A DNA stretch of 64,000 nt. It comes from Anaerolineaceae bacterium (GTDB lineage: Bacteria; Chloroflexota; Anaerolineae; Aggregatilineales; Phototrophicaceae). The notes beneath the pieces were generated by a model, which worked only from the letters and a program-made list of their open reading frames with translations, did no database searches and was not told the origin of the DNA. Location: assembly GCA_002699585.1 (NCBI GenBank), contig PABP01000021.1, positions 610,875 to 674,874 on the forward strand. The letters run 5' to 3'. The position numbers were made by a program, and so were the translations under genes. Below, one piece after another: positions 35,781 through 43,538 of the stretch; within the stretch, counting starts at the first letter, position 1; the number at the start of each line of letters is the position of its first letter.

Positions 35781-37204
35781 GTGGGGCAGGTTATCTGAGT
35801 ACGGCCAATTCCGACCCCACCGCTGCCGATGTCACCCGGCGGCTGTTACAGGCCATGCCTGCCGCGACCTTTGAGTTAGAAGGCTTCACCCGGCTAGCCC
35901 AAATCCGCATGACGCGCCGCATCCCGACGGCGGCTGTCGAGGCCAAATATCGCCCACAGTTGCTCATCAACCCGGATTTTATCCAGACGTATTGCCAACG
36001 TGACGAGCACCTTTTCTTGCTGGTCATGCATGAACTACTGCACGTTCTGCTGGCACATACCAGTATGTACACCATGCTCACCAAAGCGCACAACATCGCC
36101 TTTGATGCCATCATCAACGCGCGGTTGTCGCGCCACTTTAAGGAGCCTATTTATAGGGGCTTCTTCGAGCGCCTCAACTCTGCGGACCAATTCCCACATT
36201 TGCTGCTGCGTCCGCCGGAAGGCTGGCCTGATAACCCAATCTATCCCACCGATGTGGGTCCTCTGGGAACAGAGCGTATCCTCAAGCAACTTTATCCATT
36301 ACCCAGCGTCAAACGCCAACGCTTGCCCTTCTACAGCGAAATTCTGGACCTCATCAAGCAGGATCAGCGTGACCGTGGCCAGAATGCCGATGGCGAACCG
36401 ACCTTATTGGGCGACCATGAATCAGATGGATACGATGAGGTTGACGAAACCTTTGCTGAGGCTGTTGAGCGCATGGCTGAAGATTGGCCCATGCAAACAG
36501 GTAAATCCGGGCCAGCGGGGAATGGCACAAAGGGCACCCGCGAATGGCAGGTTGATCCACAGAAAAGCTCATATCAAGCGCGGCGTGTGTTCGCCAATGT
36601 GCTGCGCCGCAGTGTTGGGCCAGAACGTGGTGTTTTGCGAAAGCGGGAGCGCGCCCCTTTGAGCGATCTGATTGGCAATGGTGTGCTGCCCAATGCCCGT
36701 GACCGCTTGATGCCAGCACGGCGGCATCTTGGCGTCAATGGCGTGCTCTGGACCCAGATCAACACGTATAAAGCGCGTATCAACCATGAGAGTGTTCGCG
36801 CCCATGTCTACCTGGATGTATCAGCCTCTATGCGCGAAGTCTTGCCGTATTTGGTCCACCTGCTAATACCTTATGTCAAGCAGCAGCGCGCCTCCGTTTT
36901 CCAGTTTTCGACCAAGGTCGAGCCGCTTTCTCTGCAACAACTGCGCCAGGGCAACATTCAATCGACAGGTGGCACCGCTATTCAATGTGTTTTTCGCCAT
37001 TTGCTCAATGATGCGCCCAGGGTCAAACGCGCCGTCCTTGTCACCGATGGCCAGGTGGGCCGTGCCGCCGCCAACTACAAACAGCAGTTAGCCGCTAAGG
37101 GCATCAAGATACATGCTGTGCTACCCGCAGAAGCCCGTAACGACCGTTTTCTAAAAGAGTTTGCAGCCACCATCACCGTGTTGCCACCTGTGGTCGATGC
37201 CTAA
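35777..37204 (+). CDS. DUF2201-type putative metallopeptidase/VWA protein
   Basis: The 475-residue protein has an N-terminal metallopeptidase-like domain with HELLHVLLAH (H85, E86, H89, H94), the HExxHxxxxH zinc pattern, and HNIAFDAIIN after it. An acidic middle region follows. A C-terminal VWA domain begins near 340, with the MIDAS motif DVSAS (D347, S349, S351), STGGTAIQ and VTDGQVGR. Proteins of this layout are typical partners of MoxR-type ATPases. It is the last gene of the coupled trio, and its stop codon overlaps, tail to tail, the stop of the convergent membrane glycosyltransferase-like gene. Confidence 0.9.
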   Translation: MSGAGYLSTANSDPTAADVTRRLLQAMPAATFELEGFTRLAQIRMTRRIPTAAVEAKYRPQLLINPDFIQTYCQRDEHLFLLVMHELLHVLLAHTSMYTMLTKAHNIAFDAIINARLSRHFKEPIYRGFFERLNSADQFPHLLLRPPEGWPDNPIYPTDVGPLGTERILKQLYPLPSVKRQRLPFYSEILDLIKQDQRDRGQNADGEPTLLGDHESDGYDEVDETFAEAVERMAEDWPMQTGKSGPAGNGTKGTREWQVDPQKSSYQARRVFANVLRRSVGPERGVLRKRERAPLSDLIGNGVLPNARDRLMPARRHLGVNGVLWTQINTYKARINHESVRAHVYLDVSASMREVLPYLVHLLIPYVKQQRASVFQFSTKVEPLSLQQLRQGNIQSTGGTAIQCVFRHLLNDAPRVKRAVLVTDGQVGRAAANYKQQLAAKGIKIHAVLPAEARNDRFLKEFAATITVLPPVVDA

Positions 37205-38808
37205 GACGCTGGCACCCATAATTCATAGTCGAAGCCATTCATAGGCACGATTTCGTCCAGTACATAATTGGCATCAATCGCTTCTAACACTGGGGCAGGG
37301 TAGAAACGGGCCCGTAGCACAATCAGCCCAAACGTGTGGTCTTCAATCGCTTCGACCAGTGCCGCCGGATCATGCAGCCCATTGATATACAAATTATTCA
37401 ATTGGGTGGCGTTCGTCACCACCTCTTGCCCAGCTTGTATCATAAAGCCAGGATCTTCCGTCATCGCTGGACGGCCCGACTCCCGAATGCGCTCGACAAT
37501 ATACCAGCCGTTTTCATAATCTTGCGCTGATGGAAAGTGCCCGGTAACGGCATAACCGACAGTCCAGCCTGCGGAATCGTACAAGGGGTAACGATGCCCC
37601 GGCGCGGGTTCAACCGAGAGGGCATCAGCAATGGGGCCAAATACTGGCCCGGAAGTTGGCAGCTTGATGACGCGCAGGCTGTAGATGAGTAGCAGCGCAA
37701 TCGCAGCAATTTGCCCAACTAGCGCAATCTGTCGTATCCGTGATGCTAGTGCTTCTCGCTTGGTGATCGCCAACGCGAGCGTATTCCCACTGAGGATACA
37801 GGCGGCTGCAATCGTCGTCGCGAAATAACTATCGCCCGCGCCCCACGTTCCTGAAGCAATCGTGCTGGCAAATGACACCACGAACCAGATGCTAAACAAC
37901 GACAGCCGATCAAAAAACAACTCGTACAGCACGCTAACCGCGCTCAGGATCAACAGCGGCCAATGCAGCGTAACGAATTGCTTCAGCAAGCCAGTGTACT
38001 GCTCTGGAATAAAGGGATTACTATTCGCCGCGATCAGGTTCAGCGACCAATAGCCATTTGTGGTGATCTCAGCGAAAGCGAAGATACCTATCGCCGCCGC
38101 AATCAGGCCCACACTGTAGACAATCGCTGTGCGTGGATTGCGCAACAAGGCCCATAGTCCAACCGTGATACACGTCGAATAAGCCAGTTGCTTGGTATAG
38201 CCCGCGATCAACAACAGGAAAAAGCCGATGAACAAATGCCGTCGCCGCAGTTGGCGGGGCAGGTCGAAAGCATTTGCCAGGATGACCACCGCAAATGTTT
38301 CAAACATGACCATCAGCAGATGCTGTCGCAGCAGTGGTCCCAGATGATAAATAAAATTGGATGCAAAAAATAGCAATGCTGCCATCAGCGCCACACTGCG
38401 GAACTGCCATTTTCTAAATACAGCCCAGGCGATGCTGGCCCCGGTAATCAGTGTGGACACAAAAATGATCGTGCGACCGATCCAGTATTGCGGCCCAAAC
38501 AGGGCAACTAGTGGCGTCATAATCAAGTGGAAAACAGGCGGGTAATTGCTGGAATAGAAGGGGTAGGCTTCATAGGTACAGTAGGGGCACTCTCCCTGGG
38601 AAAACAATACGGCGTTGTACAGCTCGTGGCCTTCACCCTGGTCATAATCAAACGGAAATGGAATAAGTTCTGCTGCGAATGCCAGGTAAATGACGAAATG
38701 CACCAGCAAAATTGTAAGGAGTACGCCCAGTGCCAAACGCATCACACGGGAGGTTTTAAAGGATGTATCGAGAGTTGAATCCAGGTTAGTTTTCAAAGAA
38801 GCGATCAC
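37201..38808 (-). CDS. Polytopic membrane protein, GT39/ArnT-like glycosyltransferase
   Basis: The 535-residue protein has about ten to twelve hydrophobic segments. Its first outside loop reads FPFDYDQGEGHELYNAVLF with acidic residues, in the place of the catalytic Asp of polyprenyl-phosphate-dependent (GT-C) mannosyl/arabinosyl transferases. A soluble C-terminal part of about 120 residues follows. It probably moves a sugar from a lipid carrier on the outer face of the membrane; donor and acceptor are unknown. Start GTG 38808 is the longest reading and has no clear ribosome binding site; an ATG at 38742 is an alternative. Confidence 0.75.
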   Translation of the reverse strand: MIASLKTNLDSTLDTSFKTSRVMRLALGVLLTILLVHFVIYLAFAAELIPFPFDYDQGEGHELYNAVLFSQGECPYCTYEAYPFYSSNYPPVFHLIMTPLVALFGPQYWIGRTIIFVSTLITGASIAWAVFRKWQFRSVALMAALLFFASNFIYHLGPLLRQHLLMVMFETFAVVILANAFDLPRQLRRRHLFIGFFLLLIAGYTKQLAYSTCITVGLWALLRNPRTAIVYSVGLIAAAIGIFAFAEITTNGYWSLNLIAANSNPFIPEQYTGLLKQFVTLHWPLLILSAVSVLYELFFDRLSLFSIWFVVSFASTIASGTWGAGDSYFATTIAAACILSGNTLALAITKREALASRIRQIALVGQIAAIALLLIYSLRVIKLPTSGPVFGPIADALSVEPAPGHRYPLYDSAGWTVGYAVTGHFPSAQDYENGWYIVERIRESGRPAMTEDPGFMIQAGQEVVTNATQLNNLYINGLHDPAALVEAIEDHTFGLIVLRARFYPAPVLEAIDANYVLDEIVPMNGFDYELWVPAS

Positions 38809-38854
38809 AATCTATCAAAATCAGCCAAATGTGCCGCTACAAATTAAGGTGTGT

Positions 38855-39247
38855 GTGTGCAAAAATCAAGCTTCAACCACACAAACATCTTTTCAGTTCG
38901 CTGTGCAATATAAGGGAAACCCCACTTTGTCAGATTTACCAGAATTCCAAAAACGAGCCATCCACAAGGTACAGCCATTGGTACACCAAATCTTTGGTTC
39001 GAATCTCATCCGGCTCGACACCTTCGATGATGGTCATTTTCGGGTCGTGTTCCGGCCCAGTCACTTTGTTCTCCAGGGCGATGCAACCGAACCGTCAAAG
39101 TCGCAATGGAGCACACTGAAGAAACAACTCAAACGTCGTGATCATCAGATTTTCGTCTTCAAAGAATACGGCACAGTTCCCTGCAATGCAGAAACGGATG
39201 CGACCTGCCTCTATCTCGACTTCGGCTTTTTCCTGGATATGATGTAA
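38855..39247 (+). CDS. Small protein of unknown function
   Basis: The proposed 130-residue protein starts at GTG 38855, with AAGG 5 nt upstream. It has a balanced soluble composition and regions such as FGSNLIRLDTFDDGHFRVVF and TDATCLYLDFGFFLDM, which look like a folded alpha/beta domain. The frame is open further upstream, but that part lies opposite the convergent-free start of the GT39-like gene and is unlikely to be coding. No family was recognised. It is a single gene, convergent with the response regulator. Confidence 0.6.
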   Translation: MCKNQASTTQTSFQFAVQYKGNPTLSDLPEFQKRAIHKVQPLVHQIFGSNLIRLDTFDDGHFRVVFRPSHFVLQGDATEPSKSQWSTLKKQLKRRDHQIFVFKEYGTVPCNAETDATCLYLDFGFFLDMM

Positions 39248-39266
39248 CCAGGATGTAACCAGAAAG

Positions 39267-39297
39267 AAAAAACCCGCACTCTGTTCAGACTGCGGGT
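39267..39297 (-). terminator. Terminator of the kinase-to-regulator operon
   Basis: A 7-bp outer stem (39272-39278 with 39291-39297) plus a 4-bp inner stem are followed on the minus strand by TTTTTT. It lies just after the response regulator stop. Confidence 0.85.
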
Positions 39298-39306
39298 CGA
39301 ATTTCT

Positions 39307-40053
39307 TTACTCGCCTTTGTTTCTTCGAAAGTCCACGAAACGATAGCCTACGCCTCGTTCCGTCAGGATATACTGTGGATTTGATGGGTCAGCCTCAATC
39401 TTCTCACGAAGGTAGTTCACATAGAGCCGCACATAATGCGCTTCATCACGATATTCATAGCCCCAGACTTTCGCCAGCAACTGATCGTGCGGCACTGTCC
39501 ATCCGGCATTTTCAATCAGGTGATAGAGTAGACGGTACTCGGTCGGGCGCAGCTTGATATGTTTGCCCTCTACGATCACTTCGCGCTGGTTGAAATCGAC
39601 ACTGAGACGATCATCAATGCGGATGATGGCATCGGTGGGGGAGGACGATGGCATATCGGCACGCCGCAGCACGGCCTTAATCCGGCTGGATAACTCGCGC
39701 GGGCCAAATGGCTTGGTCACGTAGTCATCCGCGCCCAACTCCAGGCCATAGACCTTGTCGTTTTCATCGCCCTTGGCTGTCAGCATAATCACTGGAACCG
39801 TCGAAAACTCGCGCAGCATACGTAAGGTTTCAAAGCCATCCAGCTCAGGCATCATGATATCTAGCAAGACAACATCCGGCAACTGGGTGCGGATCGCATC
39901 CAGAGCTTCTACGCCATTGTGCGCTTCGATCACATGATGGCCTTCTAGCTCCAGGTTCATACGGATGAAGCCAATCATGCGCGGTTCGTCATCGACAACG
40001 AGAACGCGCTTGCCGTCACGCGATGCGGTACTTTTAGGAAGATTACTGGTCAT
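39307..40053 (-). CDS. OmpR/PhoB-type response regulator
   Basis: The 248-residue protein has a receiver domain with acidic D21/D22, phospho-acceptor D65 ([12 protein letters not shown]), T92 and K114, all intact. A C-terminal winged helix with [17 protein letters not shown] and RGVGYRF follows. It should bind DNA as a phosphorylated dimer. No histidine kinase lies in the window. It starts five bases after the stop of the 81-residue gene, at the end of an operon led by a Ser/Thr kinase, so cross-talk from that kinase is possible. Confidence 0.95.
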   Translation of the reverse strand: MTSNLPKSTASRDGKRVLVVDDEPRMIGFIRMNLELEGHHVIEAHNGVEALDAIRTQLPDVVLLDIMMPELDGFETLRMLREFSTVPVIMLTAKGDENDKVYGLELGADDYVTKPFGPRELSSRIKAVLRRADMPSSSPTDAIIRIDDRLSVDFNQREVIVEGKHIKLRPTEYRLLYHLIENAGWTVPHDQLLAKVWGYEYRDEAHYVRLYVNYLREKIEADPSNPQYILTERGVGYRFVDFRRNKGE

Positions 40054-40058
40054 AGTTT

Positions 40059-40304
40059 TTAATCATCACGATATGGTAGTTCGAATTCGATTTCTTCTTC
40101 GCCTGTTGGTAGCACTTGAATGTAATTGATACGCCACCAGGGAAAAACGACAGTTGTGACGCCTTCATCTACCCAGGCGAATTCTGAATCGGTGCGTTGA
40201 CGTGGATTTTTACCAATTACACATGTATCTTGCGTGGTTGGTAACTCATCTACGTCAATCTTAACAGGTTCTTGGTTAGAAATATGTACCAGTATGGTAT
40301 ACAT
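40059..40304 (-). CDS. Small acidic protein of unknown function
   Basis: The 81-residue soluble protein has strands suggested by [20 protein letters not shown] and [17 protein letters not shown], and ends with an acidic [13 protein letters not shown]. The [11 protein letters not shown] stretch resembles the end of small proteins that report a ligand or metal site, but no family was recognised. AAAGGA lies 5 nt ahead of the ATG, a convincing ribosome binding site. It is placed between the FHA protein and the response regulator genes, so it probably belongs to that signalling unit. Confidence 0.75.
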   Translation of the reverse strand: MYTILVHISNQEPVKIDVDELPTTQDTCVIGKNPRQRTDSEFAWVDEGVTTVVFPWWRINYIQVLPTGEEEIEFELPYRDD

Positions 40305-40352
40305 CGGTTCCTTTCCCTGTGCTAGTCGGAATCTTTACTTTGCGGCAGATTG

Positions 40353-40847
40353 TTATTGAAAGCTAATGTGTGTGACCAGCTTACCAAACCGTATTTCATC
40401 ACCATCGCGCAAAATGCGGGGTTGGTTGGGTAAAAGCCGTTGGCCGTTCAGGTACGTCCCATTCGAGCTACCAATATCCGTCAACATGACGGTTCCCTCT
40501 GTCACATCCAGACGGCTGTGCTGACGAGAAACACCGCGTTCAATCGCCCCATAAGGAGCCAGATCAATATCCGGTATGGTATTGGTTGTCTCATCTTTGC
40601 GACCAATCATGAGCGAACTTTTAGGTCGCAGCATGATTGTCATGCCTGTATCGTCAAAAATGAACTTGAGGGCCGTTGTCCCCCCAATGTGTGCGCTACC
40701 CCATGTGACGCTATCGCGCGTCTCATCAGGGGATGCTGTTACTTCATCTGTATGTGTTGACATATCGCTGTTCAATTCAATCCCACAATATTCACAGTAA
40801 AGCAGGCCTTCTGAATTTATGTGTCGACAGTTTGGGCAAGTAATCAT
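40353..40847 (-). CDS. Zinc-ribbon/FHA domain protein
   Basis: The 164-residue protein has an N-terminal zinc ribbon (C4, C7, C18, C21) and, after a Thr-rich linker that could be phosphorylated, an FHA domain (about 75-164). The FHA domain shows MIGRKDE, SRQHSRL, DIGSSNGTYLNGQRL and LRDGDEIRFG, the full phosphothreonine-binding signature. Soluble FHA proteins of this kind are common kinase substrates and adaptors. It stands in the operon with a Ser/Thr kinase and a PP2C phosphatase and should read out their balance. Its ATG overlaps the stop of a possible five-codon leader frame. Confidence 0.93.
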   Translation of the reverse strand: MITCPNCRHINSEGLLYCEYCGIELNSDMSTHTDEVTASPDETRDSVTWGSAHIGGTTALKFIFDDTGMTIMLRPKSSLMIGRKDETTNTIPDIDLAPYGAIERGVSRQHSRLDVTEGTVMLTDIGSSNGTYLNGQRLLPNQPRILRDGDEIRFGKLVTHISFQ

Positions 40848-40861
40848 AAGACATGCGGCAC
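40844..40861 (-). CDS. Possible five-codon leader frame before the FHA gene
   Basis: A strong GGAGG (40871-40875) lies 9 nt ahead of GTG 40861, which opens a five-codon frame ending in TGA that overlaps the FHA start codon (ATGA). The FHA gene itself has no other ribosome binding site at normal distance; GGAGG is 23 nt away from it. The mini-frame could deliver ribosomes to the FHA start by coupling. It is too short to prove by sequence. Confidence 0.25.
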   Translation of the reverse strand: MPHVL

Positions 40862-40935
40862 GTAAACCGACCTCCTTTCGTCACTGCAAATGATCCATAC
40901 ATAATTTACTCAAATCTCAATAACTTCCATAATAG

Positions 40936-42438
40936 CTATTCTTCGTCAATAAGCGAGGAAATCTCTTCATCGAGCCGGACGAGGGCGCGCGTAGAGTATT
41001 TCAGGGTCTTCTGACCCGTATCCGAAAGGCTGCGTGTGCGTTTAAGATGATTGGCCTCGTTCAACGTCGTTGTCGCCAATGATGATTCACCACGTTCCAG
41101 CAAGCGGGTAGCCAGATGCTCCAATAAACGCGTTGCCTCGTCAACATTCCCCGCCTCAAGCTCCTCACGGGCACGCTCTTGCATCCGGTAAAGTGTTAGC
41201 TTACTGAGGGCATCCATTATCGATTGAGGTGGCTCATCGGGCTGCGGGTCGTTGGCAACTTCTAATGAGATATCACTCACTACCTGATAGGCCTGCGCTT
41301 CGTTTTGCAAGATATCACCCGTTGCCACCAGCCGCGCCACGGTGCGGAACCCCGCCTCCATTTCAGATGGCAATTGGAATTGCAATAATAGCGATACGCT
41401 CCGTTTGACTTCCAGGCTCCCTAAAGGGATACGCCCCTCGATCAACTCCAAGGGTTGCGGGCTTGGTGCCAATTTAAAGGCCATCTGGACGTTCACGTCC
41501 GGGTCCGGGGCCACTGAAAGGTTCAAACGTTCGGCGAAAACATCGCCCAGGCTGCGGACATGCTCATTGAAAAAAGCGTCAATCTTAGAGGGTGATTCAA
41601 TATAGGTTGACGTGCCCCCCGCCACGACCGCCAAACTATCAAGGAACTCATCGTTCCAATCTTGCCCGAGGCCGATTGTGCTGATCGAAATGCCCTGGCT
41701 GTTCGCATCTTTAGCTAGTTGGTAACAGCGATCATGATCACCATAAGTGTGCCCATCTGTCAGCAACAAAATATGGTTCACCTTACCAGGGTTGAACTGC
41801 TTATTATTCTCCTGAACCCCAGCCTCAAGTCCACGAAAGATTTCTGTACCGCCGGATGCCGACATAATGCTGACGCGAGCTTTGAGTTGTGGTTTGTCCT
41901 CGGCATAAGTCGCAGGTAAAACGACTGAAGCCCGGTCGTTAAATCCAACAATAGAGATGATGTCATCAGGCGCAAGGGCATCAATCAAGCGTTGAGCCGC
42001 CAGCTTAACACGGTTCATACGTGACCCGCGCATCGAATTACTCTGGTCGATGACCAAGGTCAGATTCAGGGTCGTTAATTTGCGCTGCACTTCCTGTTGA
42101 TTGGGTGGCGCATGGATTTCCGCAAGCAGATAAATCATCTGCTCTTCCGGCATCACAGCGATCGTACGCTTGCTAGGGGTCACACGTAGCGAGAAATAAG
42201 AAGTGCCACCTTCCAGATTCGCTTCGATTTTCTTGTCAACCTGGGCCTTACCAATCGGATCAGTGAGGATATTGTAGGCCCAAGTAATATCCTGGAACTG
42301 CGCCGCCGCAGCCGGATTATCTGGATTAACATCAGGATGCAAACGGCGTGCCAACCGACGATAAGCACGTTTGATATCTCTATTCGTGGCGTTGGCCGAT
42401 ATCCCCAGGACGCCATAGGGATCGAATTGTAGCTCCAT
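40936..42438 (-). CDS. J-domain/VWA fusion protein
   Basis: The 500-residue protein begins with a J domain (about 7-68) containing HPD at 34-36, the DnaK-stimulating motif. After a short strand-rich stretch, a VWA domain follows, with MIDAS DQSNS (D131, S133, S135), GGTEIFRGLEAG and LLTDGHTYGD. A beta-rich segment and a helical C-terminus (about 395-500) end it; no zinc-finger region of true DnaJ is present. It may recruit DnaK to a metal-dependent ligand or complex. It lies 18 nt after the PP2C gene in the kinase operon. Confidence 0.92.
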   Translation of the reverse strand: MELQFDPYGVLGISANATNRDIKRAYRRLARRLHPDVNPDNPAAAAQFQDITWAYNILTDPIGKAQVDKKIEANLEGGTSYFSLRVTPSKRTIAVMPEEQMIYLLAEIHAPPNQQEVQRKLTTLNLTLVIDQSNSMRGSRMNRVKLAAQRLIDALAPDDIISIVGFNDRASVVLPATYAEDKPQLKARVSIMSASGGTEIFRGLEAGVQENNKQFNPGKVNHILLLTDGHTYGDHDRCYQLAKDANSQGISISTIGLGQDWNDEFLDSLAVVAGGTSTYIESPSKIDAFFNEHVRSLGDVFAERLNLSVAPDPDVNVQMAFKLAPSPQPLELIEGRIPLGSLEVKRSVSLLLQFQLPSEMEAGFRTVARLVATGDILQNEAQAYQVVSDISLEVANDPQPDEPPQSIMDALSKLTLYRMQERAREELEAGNVDEATRLLEHLATRLLERGESSLATTTLNEANHLKRTRSLSDTGQKTLKYSTRALVRLDEEISSLIDEE

Positions 42439-42456
42439 AGAGTGAGCCTATTCTTC

Positions 42457-43521
42457 TTATTTGGATGGGGTCTTGAATATCATGACTGATATATTGTCAT
42501 GGCCACCATGCTGGTTCGCTTTAGCAACCAGGCTGTCACACGCAGCTTGCAGGCTTTCTGCTTGTAGGACCGTTTCCAGCATATCCGCGTTGCTGACTTC
42601 TCCCCACAGTCCATCACTGCACAACAAAATATAGGACGCAGCAGGCAGACGGCGAGTCAGTGTGTCCACATCGATGTCTTCATTGTGGCCAATCGCCCGG
42701 TACAGCACATTTCGATGCTGGTTTTCCCCTTGTTCCTCTGCGGATAACTGATTTAGCTCAATTAATCTCTGTGCCAACGAGTGATCGCGTGTGAGTTGTT
42801 CAATTTCACCTTCAGTAATGATATAGGCACGACTGTCACCGACATGGGCAAAATGAGCCAGATCGCCCATAACCAGCGCCACAGTCAGCGTGGTGCCTCC
42901 GTCCGGCACCGTCATAATAATGCGACGATTTGCGTCTTTTACAGCCTTATTCATCACTTCGGAGATCGTATAAGGTTGCTCATTATTCCCATTGAATCGG
43001 CTCATAATCAGCGGCAAGTAGAGTGATTGTAGGACGGCATTCGCAACAGTTTGCATCGCCACTGCGGAGGCCTGCTCGCCGTTGCTATGCCCACCCATAC
43101 CATCGGCGACGATGAAAAGGCCAAAGTCAGGCGTCTCGTCAACGGAACTGCTCGATGCGAAAAAGCGATAGAGTGAATCCTGATTGTTGTTGCGGACCAT
43201 ACCCTGGTCAGTTGCATGGGCCACACGCAAATGGCCAACACCGGGCTGCAAAATTTCGTAGGGATCGCCTTCGAGAGGGCGGGTAACACCCAGTTCAAGC
43301 GCCTCATTGATGGCAGCATCTTCTTCGGAAATGTGTGCTTCTGCTACATCAGCCTGGTCGGTAGCATCATCTATGGTCTGTTCTGATGGCTGTTCTAGGA
43401 CATCGCCATCCGCTTCTGCTGAGGGGGATTCAGCTACATCGGATTGTTCGCTGTCGACGGACTCGACTTCTTGAGGCTCATCTTTCTGGCTTCCCCCGAA
43501 TAGACGGCGAAAAAAACTCAT
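42457..43521 (-). CDS. PP2C-family Ser/Thr phosphatase
   Basis: The 354-residue protein has an acidic, low-complexity N-terminus (about 1-95, many Glu, Asp and Ser). A PP2C domain (about 100-350) follows, with VRNNNQDSLYRF, FIVADGMGGHSNGEQAS, HVGDSRAYI and GGHDNISVMI, the metal-binding aspartates of the family. It should remove phosphate from targets of the kinase encoded next to it. AGGAC precedes ATG 43521. The gene follows the kinase gene by 17 nt. Confidence 0.96.
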   Translation of the reverse strand: MSFFRRLFGGSQKDEPQEVESVDSEQSDVAESPSAEADGDVLEQPSEQTIDDATDQADVAEAHISEEDAAINEALELGVTRPLEGDPYEILQPGVGHLRVAHATDQGMVRNNNQDSLYRFFASSSSVDETPDFGLFIVADGMGGHSNGEQASAVAMQTVANAVLQSLYLPLIMSRFNGNNEQPYTISEVMNKAVKDANRRIIMTVPDGGTTLTVALVMGDLAHFAHVGDSRAYIITEGEIEQLTRDHSLAQRLIELNQLSAEEQGENQHRNVLYRAIGHNEDIDVDTLTRRLPAASYILLCSDGLWGEVSNADMLETVLQAESLQAACDSLVAKANQHGGHDNISVMIFKTPSK

Positions 43522-43538
43522 GTTTTTGTCCTAAGTGG

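Noticed and set aside
38690..38854. Upstream extension of the small unknown gene at 38855-39247
   Set aside because: This part overlaps the beginning of the minus-strand GT39-like gene and its residues look like random translation; GTG 38855 has a ribosome binding site.
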